Shown here piece after piece: positions 8,773 to 16,615 of a stretch of DNA of 64,000 nucleotides. Source of the stretch: Clostridiaceae bacterium 14S0207 (GTDB taxonomy: Bacteria > Bacillota > Clostridia > Clostridiales > Clostridiaceae). The notes under the pieces were generated by a model. It was not told the DNA's origin and ran no database searches. It worked only from the letters and a program-made list of their open reading frames with translations. The stretch lies in contig CP026600.1 in the NCBI GenBank assembly GCA_003288255.1, positions 372,001 to 436,000 of the forward strand, written 5' to 3'. A program made the position numbers and the translations under genes. The stretch's first letter is position 1, and every line of letters begins with the position of its first letter.

Positions 8773-10079
8773 TGAGTTGGTATGATGAAGTAAAGTTTAT
8801 TTTCGCTGTTTTTATGAATACAATGCTTTTTATTTTATGGAGTTTTTTTATTAAAATACTTTTAAATATAGATTTAAGTAGATATATATATATATTGAAT
8901 TTAACAATTTTATTTTTAACATTATATTTATCCAAATATATATTTAAAAGGTTGTATAAAAACAATAGGATACTATTATTAACATTAATTATTAGTATCT
9001 TAACAAGTCCCGTAGTTTATTTTTTAATGGATTCTAAAGTATTAGGCGTTATCTTAAATTTAGTTTATATCTTAGTCCTAGTTTTTTCGATTGGAACATT
9101 TAAAGAAACTTTATATTCATATTATCAATATCAAAATATTGTTAGAAACTCACTAATTATCATAGGTATTTTAGGAGTTTTTATAAATTTTATTTTTGAT
9201 GAGTTATTCCAAAGAATTAACATATTTTATTTTTTAATTTTAGTTTTTAGTATTCTCTTATTAAGAGAAAGTAGAAATTATAAATATAAAATTAGAAATA
9301 AAAATGCTAAAAAGACTAATGGTATGATTTTTAGTGTAGTTATGTTAATGTCTATAGAACCAATTTATAATATATTTATATTATTTTTTATGAAATTAAA
9401 AGGATATTTATCAGGTTATTTTGATAAGTTTTTCTATTATATCTTTTGTAAAATTGGAATAGTAATAAATAAGGTCTGTGATTTTATAAAAGTTAATTTA
9501 GGTAACTCTGATTCAGGTAAAATAGATGTACAGAAGGTTGATATGAAAGCAATTAATAAAGTATTAGAAAGTAAACAAGGTGTTGCTGGCAAAGTAAGAA
9601 ATTTTATAATTACTTTGATAGGAGGAGGAGTTTACCGTATATTAAAAATATTAGCATTTATTATAATAGCATATACGGTAGTTAAGTTAATTAAAATTAT
9701 AGTGGCTAGATTGTTTGATCATAAGGAAGATGAAGATGAAGATGAAATTGTTGAAAGAATAAAGGAAAGTAGTAATAATAAGAAGCATATTAGTATTAAG
9801 AGAATTTTTAAAAGTAAAGGTGATATTAGAGATAATATAAGGAGCATATATAGAAAGTTTTTAAATCAGTGTTATAAAAAGAAAGTTTTTAAACCGTATA
9901 TGAGTGCAACAGTTTTAAGTAATGTTTTAAAAATTAAAGTTGATAAAAATGAGGAGTTAGAAAACTTAGGCAAAATTTACAATGAAGCTAAATTTTCTAA
10001 ACATGAAATGAATGTGGAAAAGTTATCCACAATGAAAAAAAGTTATTTAACTGTTGATAAGTATATGAAAAAGTTATAA
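8769..10079 (+). CDS. Multi-spanning membrane protein of the MoxR operon, DUF4129-like tail
   Basis: The 436-residue protein has about five to seven hydrophobic spans in the first 220 residues, one more at about 285-310, then an acidic run (DHKEDEDEDEIVER) and a soluble C-terminal tail. The tail segment (IYRKFLNQCYKKKVF, later TVLSNVLKIK and IYNEAKFSKHEM) resembles the DUF4129 domain found at the end of transglutaminase-like membrane proteins in MoxR operons. No transglutaminase Cys-His-Asp core is visible, so this is a shortened version of that partner. Start ATG 8769 overlaps the previous stop (ATGA), implying translational coupling. Confidence 0.75.
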   Translation: MMSWYDEVKFIFAVFMNTMLFILWSFFIKILLNIDLSRYIYILNLTILFLTLYLSKYIFKRLYKNNRILLLTLIISILTSPVVYFLMDSKVLGVILNLVYILVLVFSIGTFKETLYSYYQYQNIVRNSLIIIGILGVFINFIFDELFQRINIFYFLILVFSILLLRESRNYKYKIRNKNAKKTNGMIFSVVMLMSIEPIYNIFILFFMKLKGYLSGYFDKFFYYIFCKIGIVINKVCDFIKVNLGNSDSGKIDVQKVDMKAINKVLESKQGVAGKVRNFIITLIGGGVYRILKILAFIIIAYTVVKLIKIIVARLFDHKEDEDEDEIVERIKESSNNKKHISIKRIFKSKGDIRDNIRSIYRKFLNQCYKKKVFKPYMSATVLSNVLKIKVDKNEELENLGKIYNEAKFSKHEMNVEKLSTMKKSYLTVDKYMKKL

Positions 10080-10084
10080 ACATA

Positions 10085-10143
10085 TCCACAGTTTTTTCTA
10101 GAAGGCTTAATGCGACATGTGATTAAGTGGAAAAAACTGTGGA
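10085..10143. repeat. Long inverted repeat downstream of the MoxR operon
   Basis: A perfect 14-base stem (TCCACAGTTTTTTC at 10085-10098 with its complement at 10130-10143) encloses a second arm pair, CTTAAT / ATTAAG (10106-10111, 10122-10127). It lies 5 bases after the stop codon and may terminate transcription, but no T-run follows beyond AAATTTTC. Confidence 0.7.
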
Positions 10144-10220
10144 AATTTTCTTATTATTCTGTTAATAATTTTTGTAAAAATAAAAAATAGTTTTTCAATT
10201 TTGTACATATAGACAAGCAA

Positions 10221-10243
10221 TTCGACATATAGAATTTTATAAT
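10221..10243 (+). promoter_or_regulatory. Possible Spo0A box next to a -10 element
   Basis: TTCGACA at 10221-10227 is the complement of TGTCGAA, the core 0A box. A TATAAT lies 10 bases further on, at 10238-10243, placing the box near the -35 position of a promoter that would read toward the gene at 10425 with a leader of about 175 bases. The intergenic stretch 10080-10424 holds only this, the inverted repeat and the DnaA-like sites; no protein gene is seen. Confidence 0.3.
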
Positions 10244-10424
10244 AAGTGATATAGAAATAAAAAATAGGTATAAAAATAGAGTTATGTGACTCTAAGGTAT
10301 GTTTAAGTGTCAATTGATAGGGAACAAAATTATTAACAGTGATACACAAAATGACATAGTTTTTTTCCACAAGATGATAAAATTAAAACATGGTAATTAA
10401 CCGTGAAAGGGTAGGGGGATCAAA

Positions 10425-10778
10425 ATGGAAATTGTAGAAAGCGTTTCAAAACATATTAGTGAAAATGAGGTGAAACATAATTATATCTACAGATTAGTAA
10501 AAAGTGAAATGTCACTTTATATTGAAAGTGAATTGTCCGTGATTCAAACTTATGGAATAGAAGTTGAACGTCAAGATGTTATAAATGGAACTCTTGTGAA
10601 TATTGAAAGAGATTGTATAAAAAGTATTAGTCCGCAAAGATATAAAGTTCATAATCTATTAAAAATTTTATACAATCATGATGTATCACCCATTCATTTG
10701 GTAGATATACTAGGAGAATACATAGACAGTTATGTATCAGATTTTGATAAAGATATGGAAAGTATATGTTCATATTAA
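10425..10778 (+). CDS. Conserved small clostridial protein, DUF6514-like
   Basis: A 117-residue soluble acidic protein with no signal peptide or membrane span. The central segment YGIEVERQDVINGTLVNIER and the C-terminal VSPIHLVDILGEYIDSYVSD look like a conserved clostridial family that I recall as DUF6514; the match is from memory. No catalytic motif is visible and no function is known. A very strong ribosome site (AGGGGGATC, 10412-10420) precedes ATG by 4 bases. It stands alone between a long regulatory intergenic region and a terminator. Control by Spo0A is suggested only by a possible box at 10221. Confidence 0.7.
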   Translation: MEIVESVSKHISENEVKHNYIYRLVKSEMSLYIESELSVIQTYGIEVERQDVINGTLVNIERDCIKSISPQRYKVHNLLKILYNHDVSPIHLVDILGEYIDSYVSDFDKDMESICSY

Positions 10779-10844
10779 AATTTAAATTTTGGTTTTATTT
10801 GATTAATTAAACATGTAACTAATAACTAATTATTATATTAAAAG

Positions 10845-10881
10845 TAGGCAATTCCATTTATGGTAGTTGTCTATTTTTTTT
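10845..10881 (+). terminator. Terminator after the DUF6514-like gene
   Basis: TAGGCAATTCCAT and ATGGTAGTTGTCTA form an imperfect stem with G-T pairs and one bulge, followed by eight T residues. Confidence 0.7.
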
Positions 10882-11037
10882 AGGTGAAAAGCAACATTTT
10901 AAAATTGTAACCAAATTTACTTGTTAAAACTTAATAATAAATATAATGTTGTTTAAATAATGTTATATAATAGTCTATAATAATATAAAATTTTATATTC
11001 CTATTTTTATTAAAATAAATATAGAAAGGAAGAAAAA

Positions 11038-11412
11038 ATGATTATTGGAGTTGGAGTAGATATAATTGAAATTAATAGAATAAAAAAGGCTTTAGAAAGA
11101 AGAGATGCTTTTTTAAATAAGCTTTTTAATAAATCTGAAATAGATTATTTTGCAAGGAAGAAGTTTAGACCAGAATTTGTAGCGGGAAAGTTTGCTGCAA
11201 AAGAAGCAGTAGCTAAAGCTTTAGGAACAGGATTTAGAGAATTTGATTTTAAAGATATATTGATTGAGAATAATACATTAGGTAAACCAATGGTTTCATT
11301 AAAGGGAAAGGCAAAACTAATTGCTAGTAAAAATGGAGATTATAGAATTCATATAAGTATATCCCATAGTTGTACAGATGCTATTGCTTATGCTGTTATG
11401 GAGGTTGATTAA
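11038..11412 (+). CDS. acpS: Holo-[acyl-carrier-protein] synthase
   Basis: AcpS transfers the 4'-phosphopantetheine arm from coenzyme A to apo-ACP, activating it for fatty-acid synthesis. The 124-residue product has the two metal-binding signatures: GVGVDIIEI with Asp8, and KFAAKEAVAKALG with Glu56, and ends with the ISISHSCTDAIAYAV strand. Length is normal for the trimeric bacterial enzyme. AGAAAGGAAG precedes the ATG. The stop is directly followed by the ATG of the nnrE-nnrD fusion, an arrangement also seen in other Firmicutes, so they are co-transcribed. Confidence 0.96.
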   Translation: MIIGVGVDIIEINRIKKALERRDAFLNKLFNKSEIDYFARKKFRPEFVAGKFAAKEAVAKALGTGFREFDFKDILIENNTLGKPMVSLKGKAKLIASKNGDYRIHISISHSCTDAIAYAVMEVD

Positions 11413-12903
11413 ATGATAATAGGACAAGCTCAAGATATAAGAGAATTAGATAAATATTGCATAGAAGAATTGAAGATACCTAGTATTATATTAATGGAAA
11501 ATGCAGCTCTTAAGGTATTAAAGAATATATCAATTGAAGCATATAAAGAATTTATAGTTATATGTGGTAAAGGAAATAATGGCGGAGATGCACTGGCATT
11601 AGGAAGGCAGCTAATAGCCTTAAATAAAAAAGTTAAGTTTTTTATAATAGGGGATAGAGAAGGGTCTAAGGATTTTAATGTAAATTATCAGATCTTAAAA
11701 AATATAAATGCAGATATAAGTGAAATTCTCTTGGAACAAGATATAAAAAACATAGATGACAACATAAAAGAAAATAGTTTAATTATAGATGGAATTTTTG
11801 GTACTGGTTTAAAACGTAATGTAGAAGGAATGTTTGAAAAGGTAATAGAGTTGGTTAATAGAAAATCAAATGATGTTATAGCTATAGATATTCCATCGGG
11901 TTTACATAGTGATACAGGTGATATATTAGGATGTGCAATAAAGGCTACAAAGACAATTTCTTTTGTTATGTATAAAAGAGGTTTTTTAAGTTATGAGGCC
12001 TTCGATTATTTAGGAGATGTTATTGTAGAGGAGATTGGTATGCCTTTAAATGCTGTAAATAAGTTTAATAAAGGTGAATATCTTGTAGATGATGAATTTG
12101 TTAGAAGTAATTTTAAACATAGAAATTTATTGAGTCATAAAGGAGATTTTGGAAAGGATTTAATTTTTTCAGGATCAAAAGGATTTACTGGTGCTGCTAT
12201 AATTTCTTCGAAAGCATGTGTTAAAAGTGGGGCAGGATTGGTTAGAGTATGTTGTGACCAGGATGTGTATAGTAATGTAAGCTCTAGAGTGTTAGAGGCA
12301 ATGTGTATTCATAATGAAGATGAAAAATTAGAAGAATATATAAAAGGAGCTTCTTCCATAGCATTTGGTCCGGGAATGGGAAATAATGAATGTACATTAG
12401 AGATATTAAAAAAAGTTTTAATGTATAGAAGATGTCCTATTGTTATTGATGCAGATGGTATTAATGTATTGCAAAATAGGCTAGACATACTGAAAGAGAA
12501 CAATAGTTATCCCATTATTTTAACTCCACATTTAGGTGAGATGAGTAGGCTAACAGGTATAGGTATAGAAGAAATTAAAAAACATAGAATAGAAATAGCT
12601 AAAAGTTTTGCACAGAATAATGGAGTAATTGTTTTACTAAAAGGATATAACACAATAATTACGGACGGAAAAGACGCATATATAAATACTACAGGAAATA
12701 GTTCTATGGCAAATGGAGGAATGGGAGATTGTCTAACAGGTATAATAACATCTTTCATTGGACAAGATTATAATCCGATGTTGGCTGCAGTAATGGGGGC
12801 ATATATACATGGATTTATAGGTGAAGAATTAAGTAAAGATAAATTTGTGGTAACAGCAGAAGACATAAACTATAGTTTGCCAAGGTTTTTGAACTTATTT
12901 TAA
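11413..12903 (+). CDS. nnr: Bifunctional NAD(P)H-hydrate epimerase / ADP-dependent dehydratase
   Basis: This enzyme repairs damaged NADH and NADPH: the N-terminal half (about 1-215, YjeF_N) epimerises the R and S hydrates, the C-terminal half (about 220-495, carbohydrate-kinase fold) dehydrates the S form using ADP. The first domain shows CGKGNNGGDALALGRQL, DGIFGTGLKR and DIPSGLHSDTG. The second shows SGSKGFTGAA, DADGINVLQ, TPHLGEMSRL and the NGGMGDCLTG active-site loop. The length of 496 residues fits the fused bacterial form. It starts immediately after the acpS stop codon. Confidence 0.95.
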   Translation: MIIGQAQDIRELDKYCIEELKIPSIILMENAALKVLKNISIEAYKEFIVICGKGNNGGDALALGRQLIALNKKVKFFIIGDREGSKDFNVNYQILKNINADISEILLEQDIKNIDDNIKENSLIIDGIFGTGLKRNVEGMFEKVIELVNRKSNDVIAIDIPSGLHSDTGDILGCAIKATKTISFVMYKRGFLSYEAFDYLGDVIVEEIGMPLNAVNKFNKGEYLVDDEFVRSNFKHRNLLSHKGDFGKDLIFSGSKGFTGAAIISSKACVKSGAGLVRVCCDQDVYSNVSSRVLEAMCIHNEDEKLEEYIKGASSIAFGPGMGNNECTLEILKKVLMYRRCPIVIDADGINVLQNRLDILKENNSYPIILTPHLGEMSRLTGIGIEEIKKHRIEIAKSFAQNNGVIVLLKGYNTIITDGKDAYINTTGNSSMANGGMGDCLTGIITSFIGQDYNPMLAAVMGAYIHGFIGEELSKDKFVVTAEDINYSLPRFLNLF

Positions 12904-12951
12904 AAAGAAATCTATAAAATAAAATAGTAATATAATTTTAGATTCCTTAAT

Positions 12952-12990
12952 AAAATCTATAGTAAGAAAGTATTCATACTATAGGTTTTT
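12952..12990 (+). promoter_or_regulatory. Hairpin or sporulation promoter just upstream of the GerS-like gene
   Basis: AAAATCTATAGTA (12952-12964) can pair with TACTATAGGTTTT (12977-12989) before a short T-run, so it may be the terminator of the acpS-nnr operon. The same bases contain CATACTATA (12975-12983), which matches the -10 pattern of sporulation sigma E/K promoters, with ATAG about 14 bases upstream. The two readings compete. A TATAAT also lies upstream at 12931. Confidence 0.45.
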
Positions 12991-13002
12991 AGGGGGCTAA
13001 TT

Positions 13003-13707
13003 ATGAAAAAAGAATTAATAGTAAAAAAAAATAAACAGATTCTAGAAAAAATAAAATTTAAGAAACTAAAAGAAAATAAAATAAATAATAAAAATGTATT
13101 TAATAAACTTAAACTAACAGATGTTTTAATCTTTATTCTTGTCATAATATTGGGATTTAATATATATAAAATTTTAACTGTAGGAAAAAAAGACACTTTA
13201 AATTCGCTGGAAAGTTTAAAAAGCATGAGTTCCTATACTTCTAAAATAGATATTATTATGAAAAATAATAAAGAAGAAATTTTATATTCAGGAGAACAGA
13301 AATATAAAAGATATCAAGGAAGCAAGTTAGAATTAGAAAAAAACACTTATTTTTTTAAAAATGATAAGATATACGTAAAGGATAATAAAGGAAAAATATA
13401 TGAGGAAAAATCACAAGATGGTATGTATAAGTTATGTTTTATAGAACAGTATTTACAGTATTTGTATTTACAACAATATAGTAAAGAAAAGAACATAGAG
13501 TATGAAGGTAAAACTTGTCAAGTATTTAAATTTGAGGTTCCGATGAATAATTCAAATCTTCAAAAAGCTTGTGTTATTTTAGATAAGAAAGAAAAAATAC
13601 CTAAGATGATTAAAGTTTTTAATAGAAAAGGTGAGGAGACTTTAATTGTAAAATATAAAGAATTTTTAAAGAATATTCAACTTGATAATGATCAGTTTAA
13701 GATTTAA
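13003..13707 (+). CDS. GerS-like, LolA-fold membrane-anchored protein
   Basis: The 234-residue product has a basic N-terminus (1-38), one membrane span (about 40-60) and an extracytoplasmic domain. The domain opens with a SLESLKSMSSYTSKIDI pattern and beta-strands like those of LolA/outer-membrane-lipoprotein-sorting folds. In C. difficile the lipoprotein GerS, of this fold, lies beside an alanine racemase gene and supports cortex modification during spore formation. Position directly upstream of alr (70-base gap) supports the same family here. Unlike GerS there is no lipobox cysteine; anchoring would be by the span. AGGGGG lies 7 bases before ATG. Confidence 0.65.
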   Translation: MKKELIVKKNKQILEKIKFKKLKENKINNKNVFNKLKLTDVLIFILVIILGFNIYKILTVGKKDTLNSLESLKSMSSYTSKIDIIMKNNKEEILYSGEQKYKRYQGSKLELEKNTYFFKNDKIYVKDNKGKIYEEKSQDGMYKLCFIEQYLQYLYLQQYSKEKNIEYEGKTCQVFKFEVPMNNSNLQKACVILDKKEKIPKMIKVFNRKGEETLIVKYKEFLKNIQLDNDQFKI

Positions 13708-13777
13708 TATAGAATAATACTTTTAATATATAGATTGAGTTTTAATAATCAAAAGAATAAAAATGAGGTGAAGAAAA

Positions 13778-14938
13778 GTGTTTAAGCATTTAAGACCAGT
13801 ATGGGCAGAAGTAGATTTATATAATCTAGCACATAATATGAGAGAAATTAAAAAACTTTGTAAGAATAAGGAAGTTATGGCTGTAGTAAAAGCGGATGCT
13901 TATGGACATGGTGCTCTAAATGTAGCTCCAGTTCTTTTGGAGAATGGAGCTGATAGTTTAGCTGTTGCAGTTTTAAGTGAAGCTATAGAACTTAGAAAGT
14001 CAGGAATCCAATGTCCTATTTTAATTTTAGGTTTTACACCACCAAGCTTTATTGAAGAACTTTTAAAATATGATATAGATCAAACTGTATTTTCATATGA
14101 ATTTGCAAAGGAATTATCAGAATGTGCAAAAATAAAAAACAAAATTGCTAAAATTCATATTGCAGTAGATACAGGTATGGGGAGAATTGGGTATTTAAAA
14201 GAAGATGAAAATATAGAAGAAGTTATTAGAATAAGTAAATTACCTAATTTAAAAATTCAAGGAGTCTTTTCTCATTTCTCCACAGCAGATGAATTTGATA
14301 AAACTTATACTAAAATGCAAATAGACAGATTTAATTGGTTTTGTAATGCTTTAAAAGAAAAGGGGGTCGATATAGGGAAAAAACATATTTACAATAGTGC
14401 TGCAATAATTGATTTACAAGAACCAATATCCGATAGGGTAAGACCAGGTATAATTCTTTATGGATATTATCCATCTGATGAGGTTAACAAAGATAAAATT
14501 TCGCTTAAACCAGTAATGTCTTTAAAAACCAATGTAGTGCACGTAAAAAGGGTTAAAAGAGGGGAATATATAGGTTATGGAAGAGTATTCCAAACGGAAA
14601 AGGATAGTATTATAGCAACTCTTCCAGTAGGATATGCTGATGGATATAGTAGACTACTAACAGGTAAGGCAAAAGTGCTCATAAGAGGAGAATTCGCCCC
14701 AGTAGTAGGTAAAATTTGCATGGACCAATGTATGATAGATGTCTCCAATATAAAGGATATAAAAGTTGGAGAGGAAGTTATATTAATAGGTCAAGATGGC
14801 AATAATAAGATAACAGCAGAAGAATTGGGGGAATTGATCGGTACTATAAGCTATGAAATTCTATGCGTTTTAGGAAAAAGAGTACCTAGAGTATACATAA
14901 AAGAAGGCAAAGTAGTTCAAATTCGTAATTATATCTAA
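13778..14938 (+). CDS. alr: Alanine racemase
   Basis: Alr converts L-alanine to D-alanine for peptidoglycan, with pyridoxal phosphate. The 386-residue product has the PLP lysine in VVKADAYGHGA (Lys38), the IAVDTGMGRIGY segment, the SNLFS-equivalent YNSAAIIDL region, RPGIILYGYYP and the catalytic-tyrosine loop YIGYGRVFQT, ending with CMDQCMIDVS and ISYEILCVLGKRVPRVY. The start is GTG, with GAGGTGA about 7 bases upstream. It follows the GerS-like gene and precedes the MazEF pair; the order alr then mazEF is also seen in Bacillus (alr-ndoAI-ndoA). Confidence 0.96.
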   Translation: MFKHLRPVWAEVDLYNLAHNMREIKKLCKNKEVMAVVKADAYGHGALNVAPVLLENGADSLAVAVLSEAIELRKSGIQCPILILGFTPPSFIEELLKYDIDQTVFSYEFAKELSECAKIKNKIAKIHIAVDTGMGRIGYLKEDENIEEVIRISKLPNLKIQGVFSHFSTADEFDKTYTKMQIDRFNWFCNALKEKGVDIGKKHIYNSAAIIDLQEPISDRVRPGIILYGYYPSDEVNKDKISLKPVMSLKTNVVHVKRVKRGEYIGYGRVFQTEKDSIIATLPVGYADGYSRLLTGKAKVLIRGEFAPVVGKICMDQCMIDVSNIKDIKVGEEVILIGQDGNNKITAEELGELIGTISYEILCVLGKRVPRVYIKEGKVVQIRNYI

Positions 14939-15092
14939 TTCATATTTGGCACAGGAAACTATAACTCTATATTCAGTAATTTATGTAGTAATTAGGGGAG
15001 AGAGTATTATTGATTTTCAATAATTTATAGAAATACAAAAATATATTGAGCATACATAAAGCTAGAGTTAAATAGGAGGAATTGGTTTTACT

Positions 15093-15413
15093 ATGTCAAG
15101 TAAAAAATTAGTTATTAACCTCTCAGATGCACTAAATAAAGAGTTAAATGAGATACTAAAAAAAAATAATAAAAAAAAGAGTGAATTTATCAGAGAAGCC
15201 ATAATAGTATATATAGAAGAGACAAAAAAACAAAGTATACAAGAACAGATGAAAAAGGGATATGAAGAGATGGCAGAATTGAATATAGAATATTGTCAGT
15301 TAGGTTTTCAAAATTATAAAGAAGAATTAGAAGAATATGAAACCCAACTATTGGAGAGTGAGTTTCCTTATGGCGATGATGATAGTAAAAAGGGGAGATA
15401 TATTTTACGCTGA
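15093..15413 (+). CDS. ndoAI: MazE/EndoAI-type antitoxin, ribbon-helix-helix
   Basis: The 106-residue protein starts with a CopG-like ribbon-helix-helix domain ([18 protein letters not shown] ... [13 protein letters not shown], residues 4-46), which binds DNA, followed by a helical tail ([13 protein letters not shown], a hallmark of the B. subtilis EndoAI family) that would bind the toxin. Compared with B. subtilis EndoAI (93 residues) the C-terminus is longer and acidic. Its 3' end overlaps the toxin gene by 44 bases in another frame, so translation of the two is coupled. AGGAGG is 13 bases before ATG. It probably represses its own promoter together with the toxin. Confidence 0.88.
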   Translation: MSSKKLVINLSDALNKELNEILKKNNKKKSEFIREAIIVYIEETKKQSIQEQMKKGYEEMAELNIEYCQLGFQNYKEELEEYETQLLESEFPYGDDDSKKGRYILR

Positions 15414-15720
15414 TCTAAGTCCAGTAGTCGGTTCTGAACAAGGTGGTATTAGACCGGTAATAATAATTCAAAATGACATGGGAAATAGGCATAGTCCAAC
15501 AGTGATAATTTCAGCTATTACTTCACAAATTGATAAGGCGAAATTACCGACACATGTAGAAATTTCATCAGAAGAGTATGGCCTCAACAAAGATTCAGTA
15601 GTATTATTGGAACAAATAAGAACGTTGGACAAGCGAAGATTAAAAGAGAAAATCGGTCATATGTCAGATAAAGACATGGTACAAGTAGATCGAGCTTTAA
15701 AAATAAGCGTTGGTTTATAA
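15370..15720 (+). CDS. ndoA: MazF/EndoA-type mRNA endonuclease toxin
   Basis: EndoA cleaves single-stranded mRNA at short specific sequences and is held in check by the upstream antitoxin. The sequence is very close to the B. subtilis EndoA pattern: [42 protein letters not shown] and [17 protein letters not shown], including the conserved Arg of GGIRPV and the Thr in SAITSQ. The open frame extends upstream to 15337, but GGAGAG at 15353-15358 serves ATG 15370 (116 residues); ATG 15376 or 15379 would also match the family start. A terminator follows 13 bases after the stop. Confidence 0.94.
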   Translation: MAMMIVKRGDIFYADLSPVVGSEQGGIRPVIIIQNDMGNRHSPTVIISAITSQIDKAKLPTHVEISSEEYGLNKDSVVLLEQIRTLDKRRLKEKIGHMSDKDMVQVDRALKISVGL

Positions 15721-15732
15721 CGTATAAAATAA

Positions 15733-15777
15733 AGGGTTATACTAGAAAATTAATTAAAGATTTACTAGTATAACCCT
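15733..15777. terminator. Terminator after the mazEF pair
   Basis: A perfect 13-base stem, AGGGTTATACTAG / CTAGTATAACCCT, with a 19-base loop, followed by ATTTATATT. Confidence 0.75.
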
Positions 15778-15807
15778 ATTTATATTAATGATTTTAAAAA
15801 TAAATTA

Positions 15808-15816
15808 TGATATAAT
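15808..15816 (+). promoter_or_regulatory. Extended -10 promoter for the small membrane protein
   Basis: TGATATAAT, a TGN-extended perfect -10, about 95 bases upstream of the gene start at 15912; no convincing -35. Confidence 0.4.
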
Positions 15817-15911
15817 ATATAAAACATAAATCGGTTTTTGTATAATTCTTATAAGTAAAAGTGGTAATATACTGGTACAAGATAATTTACAATAAGATGG
15901 GGAGGATAATA

Positions 15912-16313
15912 ATGAAAGAAGTTATAAAAGAAAATGCAAAAAATACTTTCAAAGATAGATTAATAGATTTTAATAGTTGTTTTATTCTATCTTTAAAAGT
16001 TAGCTTAATCCCTATTATAATAGGCATAATTGTAGGTATTATTGTAGGATTAGTAAAGAAAGATCTAACATATTTAAATGTGCTGTATTGGGTTTATGCT
16101 TTTGCAACATATATATCTTGTTTGGGTCTTGTTATATGTGCAATTGCTTTTATGAGTCCTAAGCATATGGAAAAGTTAAATCATCAAAAGCAATGGGAAA
16201 GATATTTTAAAGTATTTGGATTAATAAAAGTTATAGGCTATACTAGTACATTTATATTAATATATAGTCTAATTTTAGATATCATCATATTTTATTTAAA
16301 ACATAGTATTTAA
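15912..16313 (+). CDS. Small membrane protein of unknown function
   Basis: I do not recognise this gene. The 133-residue product has a short charged N-terminus and three hydrophobic spans (about residues 27-47, 58-81 and 108-127), with a glycine-rich first span (IIIGIIVGIIVGLV). A basic stretch between spans two and three (HMEKLNHQKQWERYF) suggests a cytoplasmic loop. A longer frame opens at 15861 but GGGGAGGAT (15899-15907) lies 4 bases before ATG 15912, which decides the start. It is flanked by its own promoter-like element and a terminator, so it is probably transcribed alone. Confidence 0.7.
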   Translation: MKEVIKENAKNTFKDRLIDFNSCFILSLKVSLIPIIIGIIVGIIVGLVKKDLTYLNVLYWVYAFATYISCLGLVICAIAFMSPKHMEKLNHQKQWERYFKVFGLIKVIGYTSTFILIYSLILDIIIFYLKHSI

Positions 16314-16325
16314 CATAAACATAAA

Positions 16326-16372
16326 AAAGCTCTAATTCTTGACTATATTTTTATATAGAAGATTAGAGCTTT
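16326..16372. terminator. Bidirectional terminator hairpin
   Basis: AAAGCTCTAAT pairs with ATTAGAGCTTT, with an inner CTATAT / ATATAG arm. The T-run is short on the plus strand and longer on the minus strand. The remaining 16373-16615 is AT-rich and holds only a promoter-like site. Confidence 0.65.
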
Positions 16373-16443
16373 AAATATATTAGATAATATGTTATTTTAT
16401 TATTAAAATTTTAATAAATTTAATTATCTATAATAAAGTATTA

Positions 16444-16452
16444 TGTTATAAT
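16444..16452 (+). promoter_or_regulatory. Extended -10 promoter of the ftsEX operon
   Basis: TGTTATAAT, a TGN-extended TATAAT, about 164 bases upstream of ftsE; the -35 is weak. Confidence 0.4.
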
Positions 16453-16615
16453 AAAAAGAGTAATGTAGTTTGTTTTATTACTTAAAAATATGTGTATTTT
16501 TAGAATGCAAATTGTGGAATAAAAATTATAAATAACATAAATAATAATGTTTTTTATCACAAAATATTATTATTACTATAAAAAAGTAGTAAAAAATAAA
16601 ATGAGGAGAATACAT

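Larger units (their letters stand above)
10023..10371. promoter_or_regulatory. Group of DnaA-box-like sites
   Basis: A perfect TTATCCACA lies at 10023-10031 inside the end of the membrane-protein gene. Near-matches follow at 10082-10090 (ATATCCACA), 10138-10146 on the minus strand (ATTTCCACA) and 10363-10371 (TTTTCCACA). Binding is inferred only. Confidence 0.35.

Noticed and set aside
10107-10370. 87-codon minus-strand frame in the intergenic region after the MoxR operon
   Set aside because: No ribosome site, low-complexity Phe/Tyr/Ile-rich product, and it overlaps the inverted repeat and regulatory sites.
12957-13226. 89-codon minus-strand frame opposite the GerS-like gene
   Set aside because: Low-complexity hydrophobic product from an AT-rich antisense strand; no start signal.
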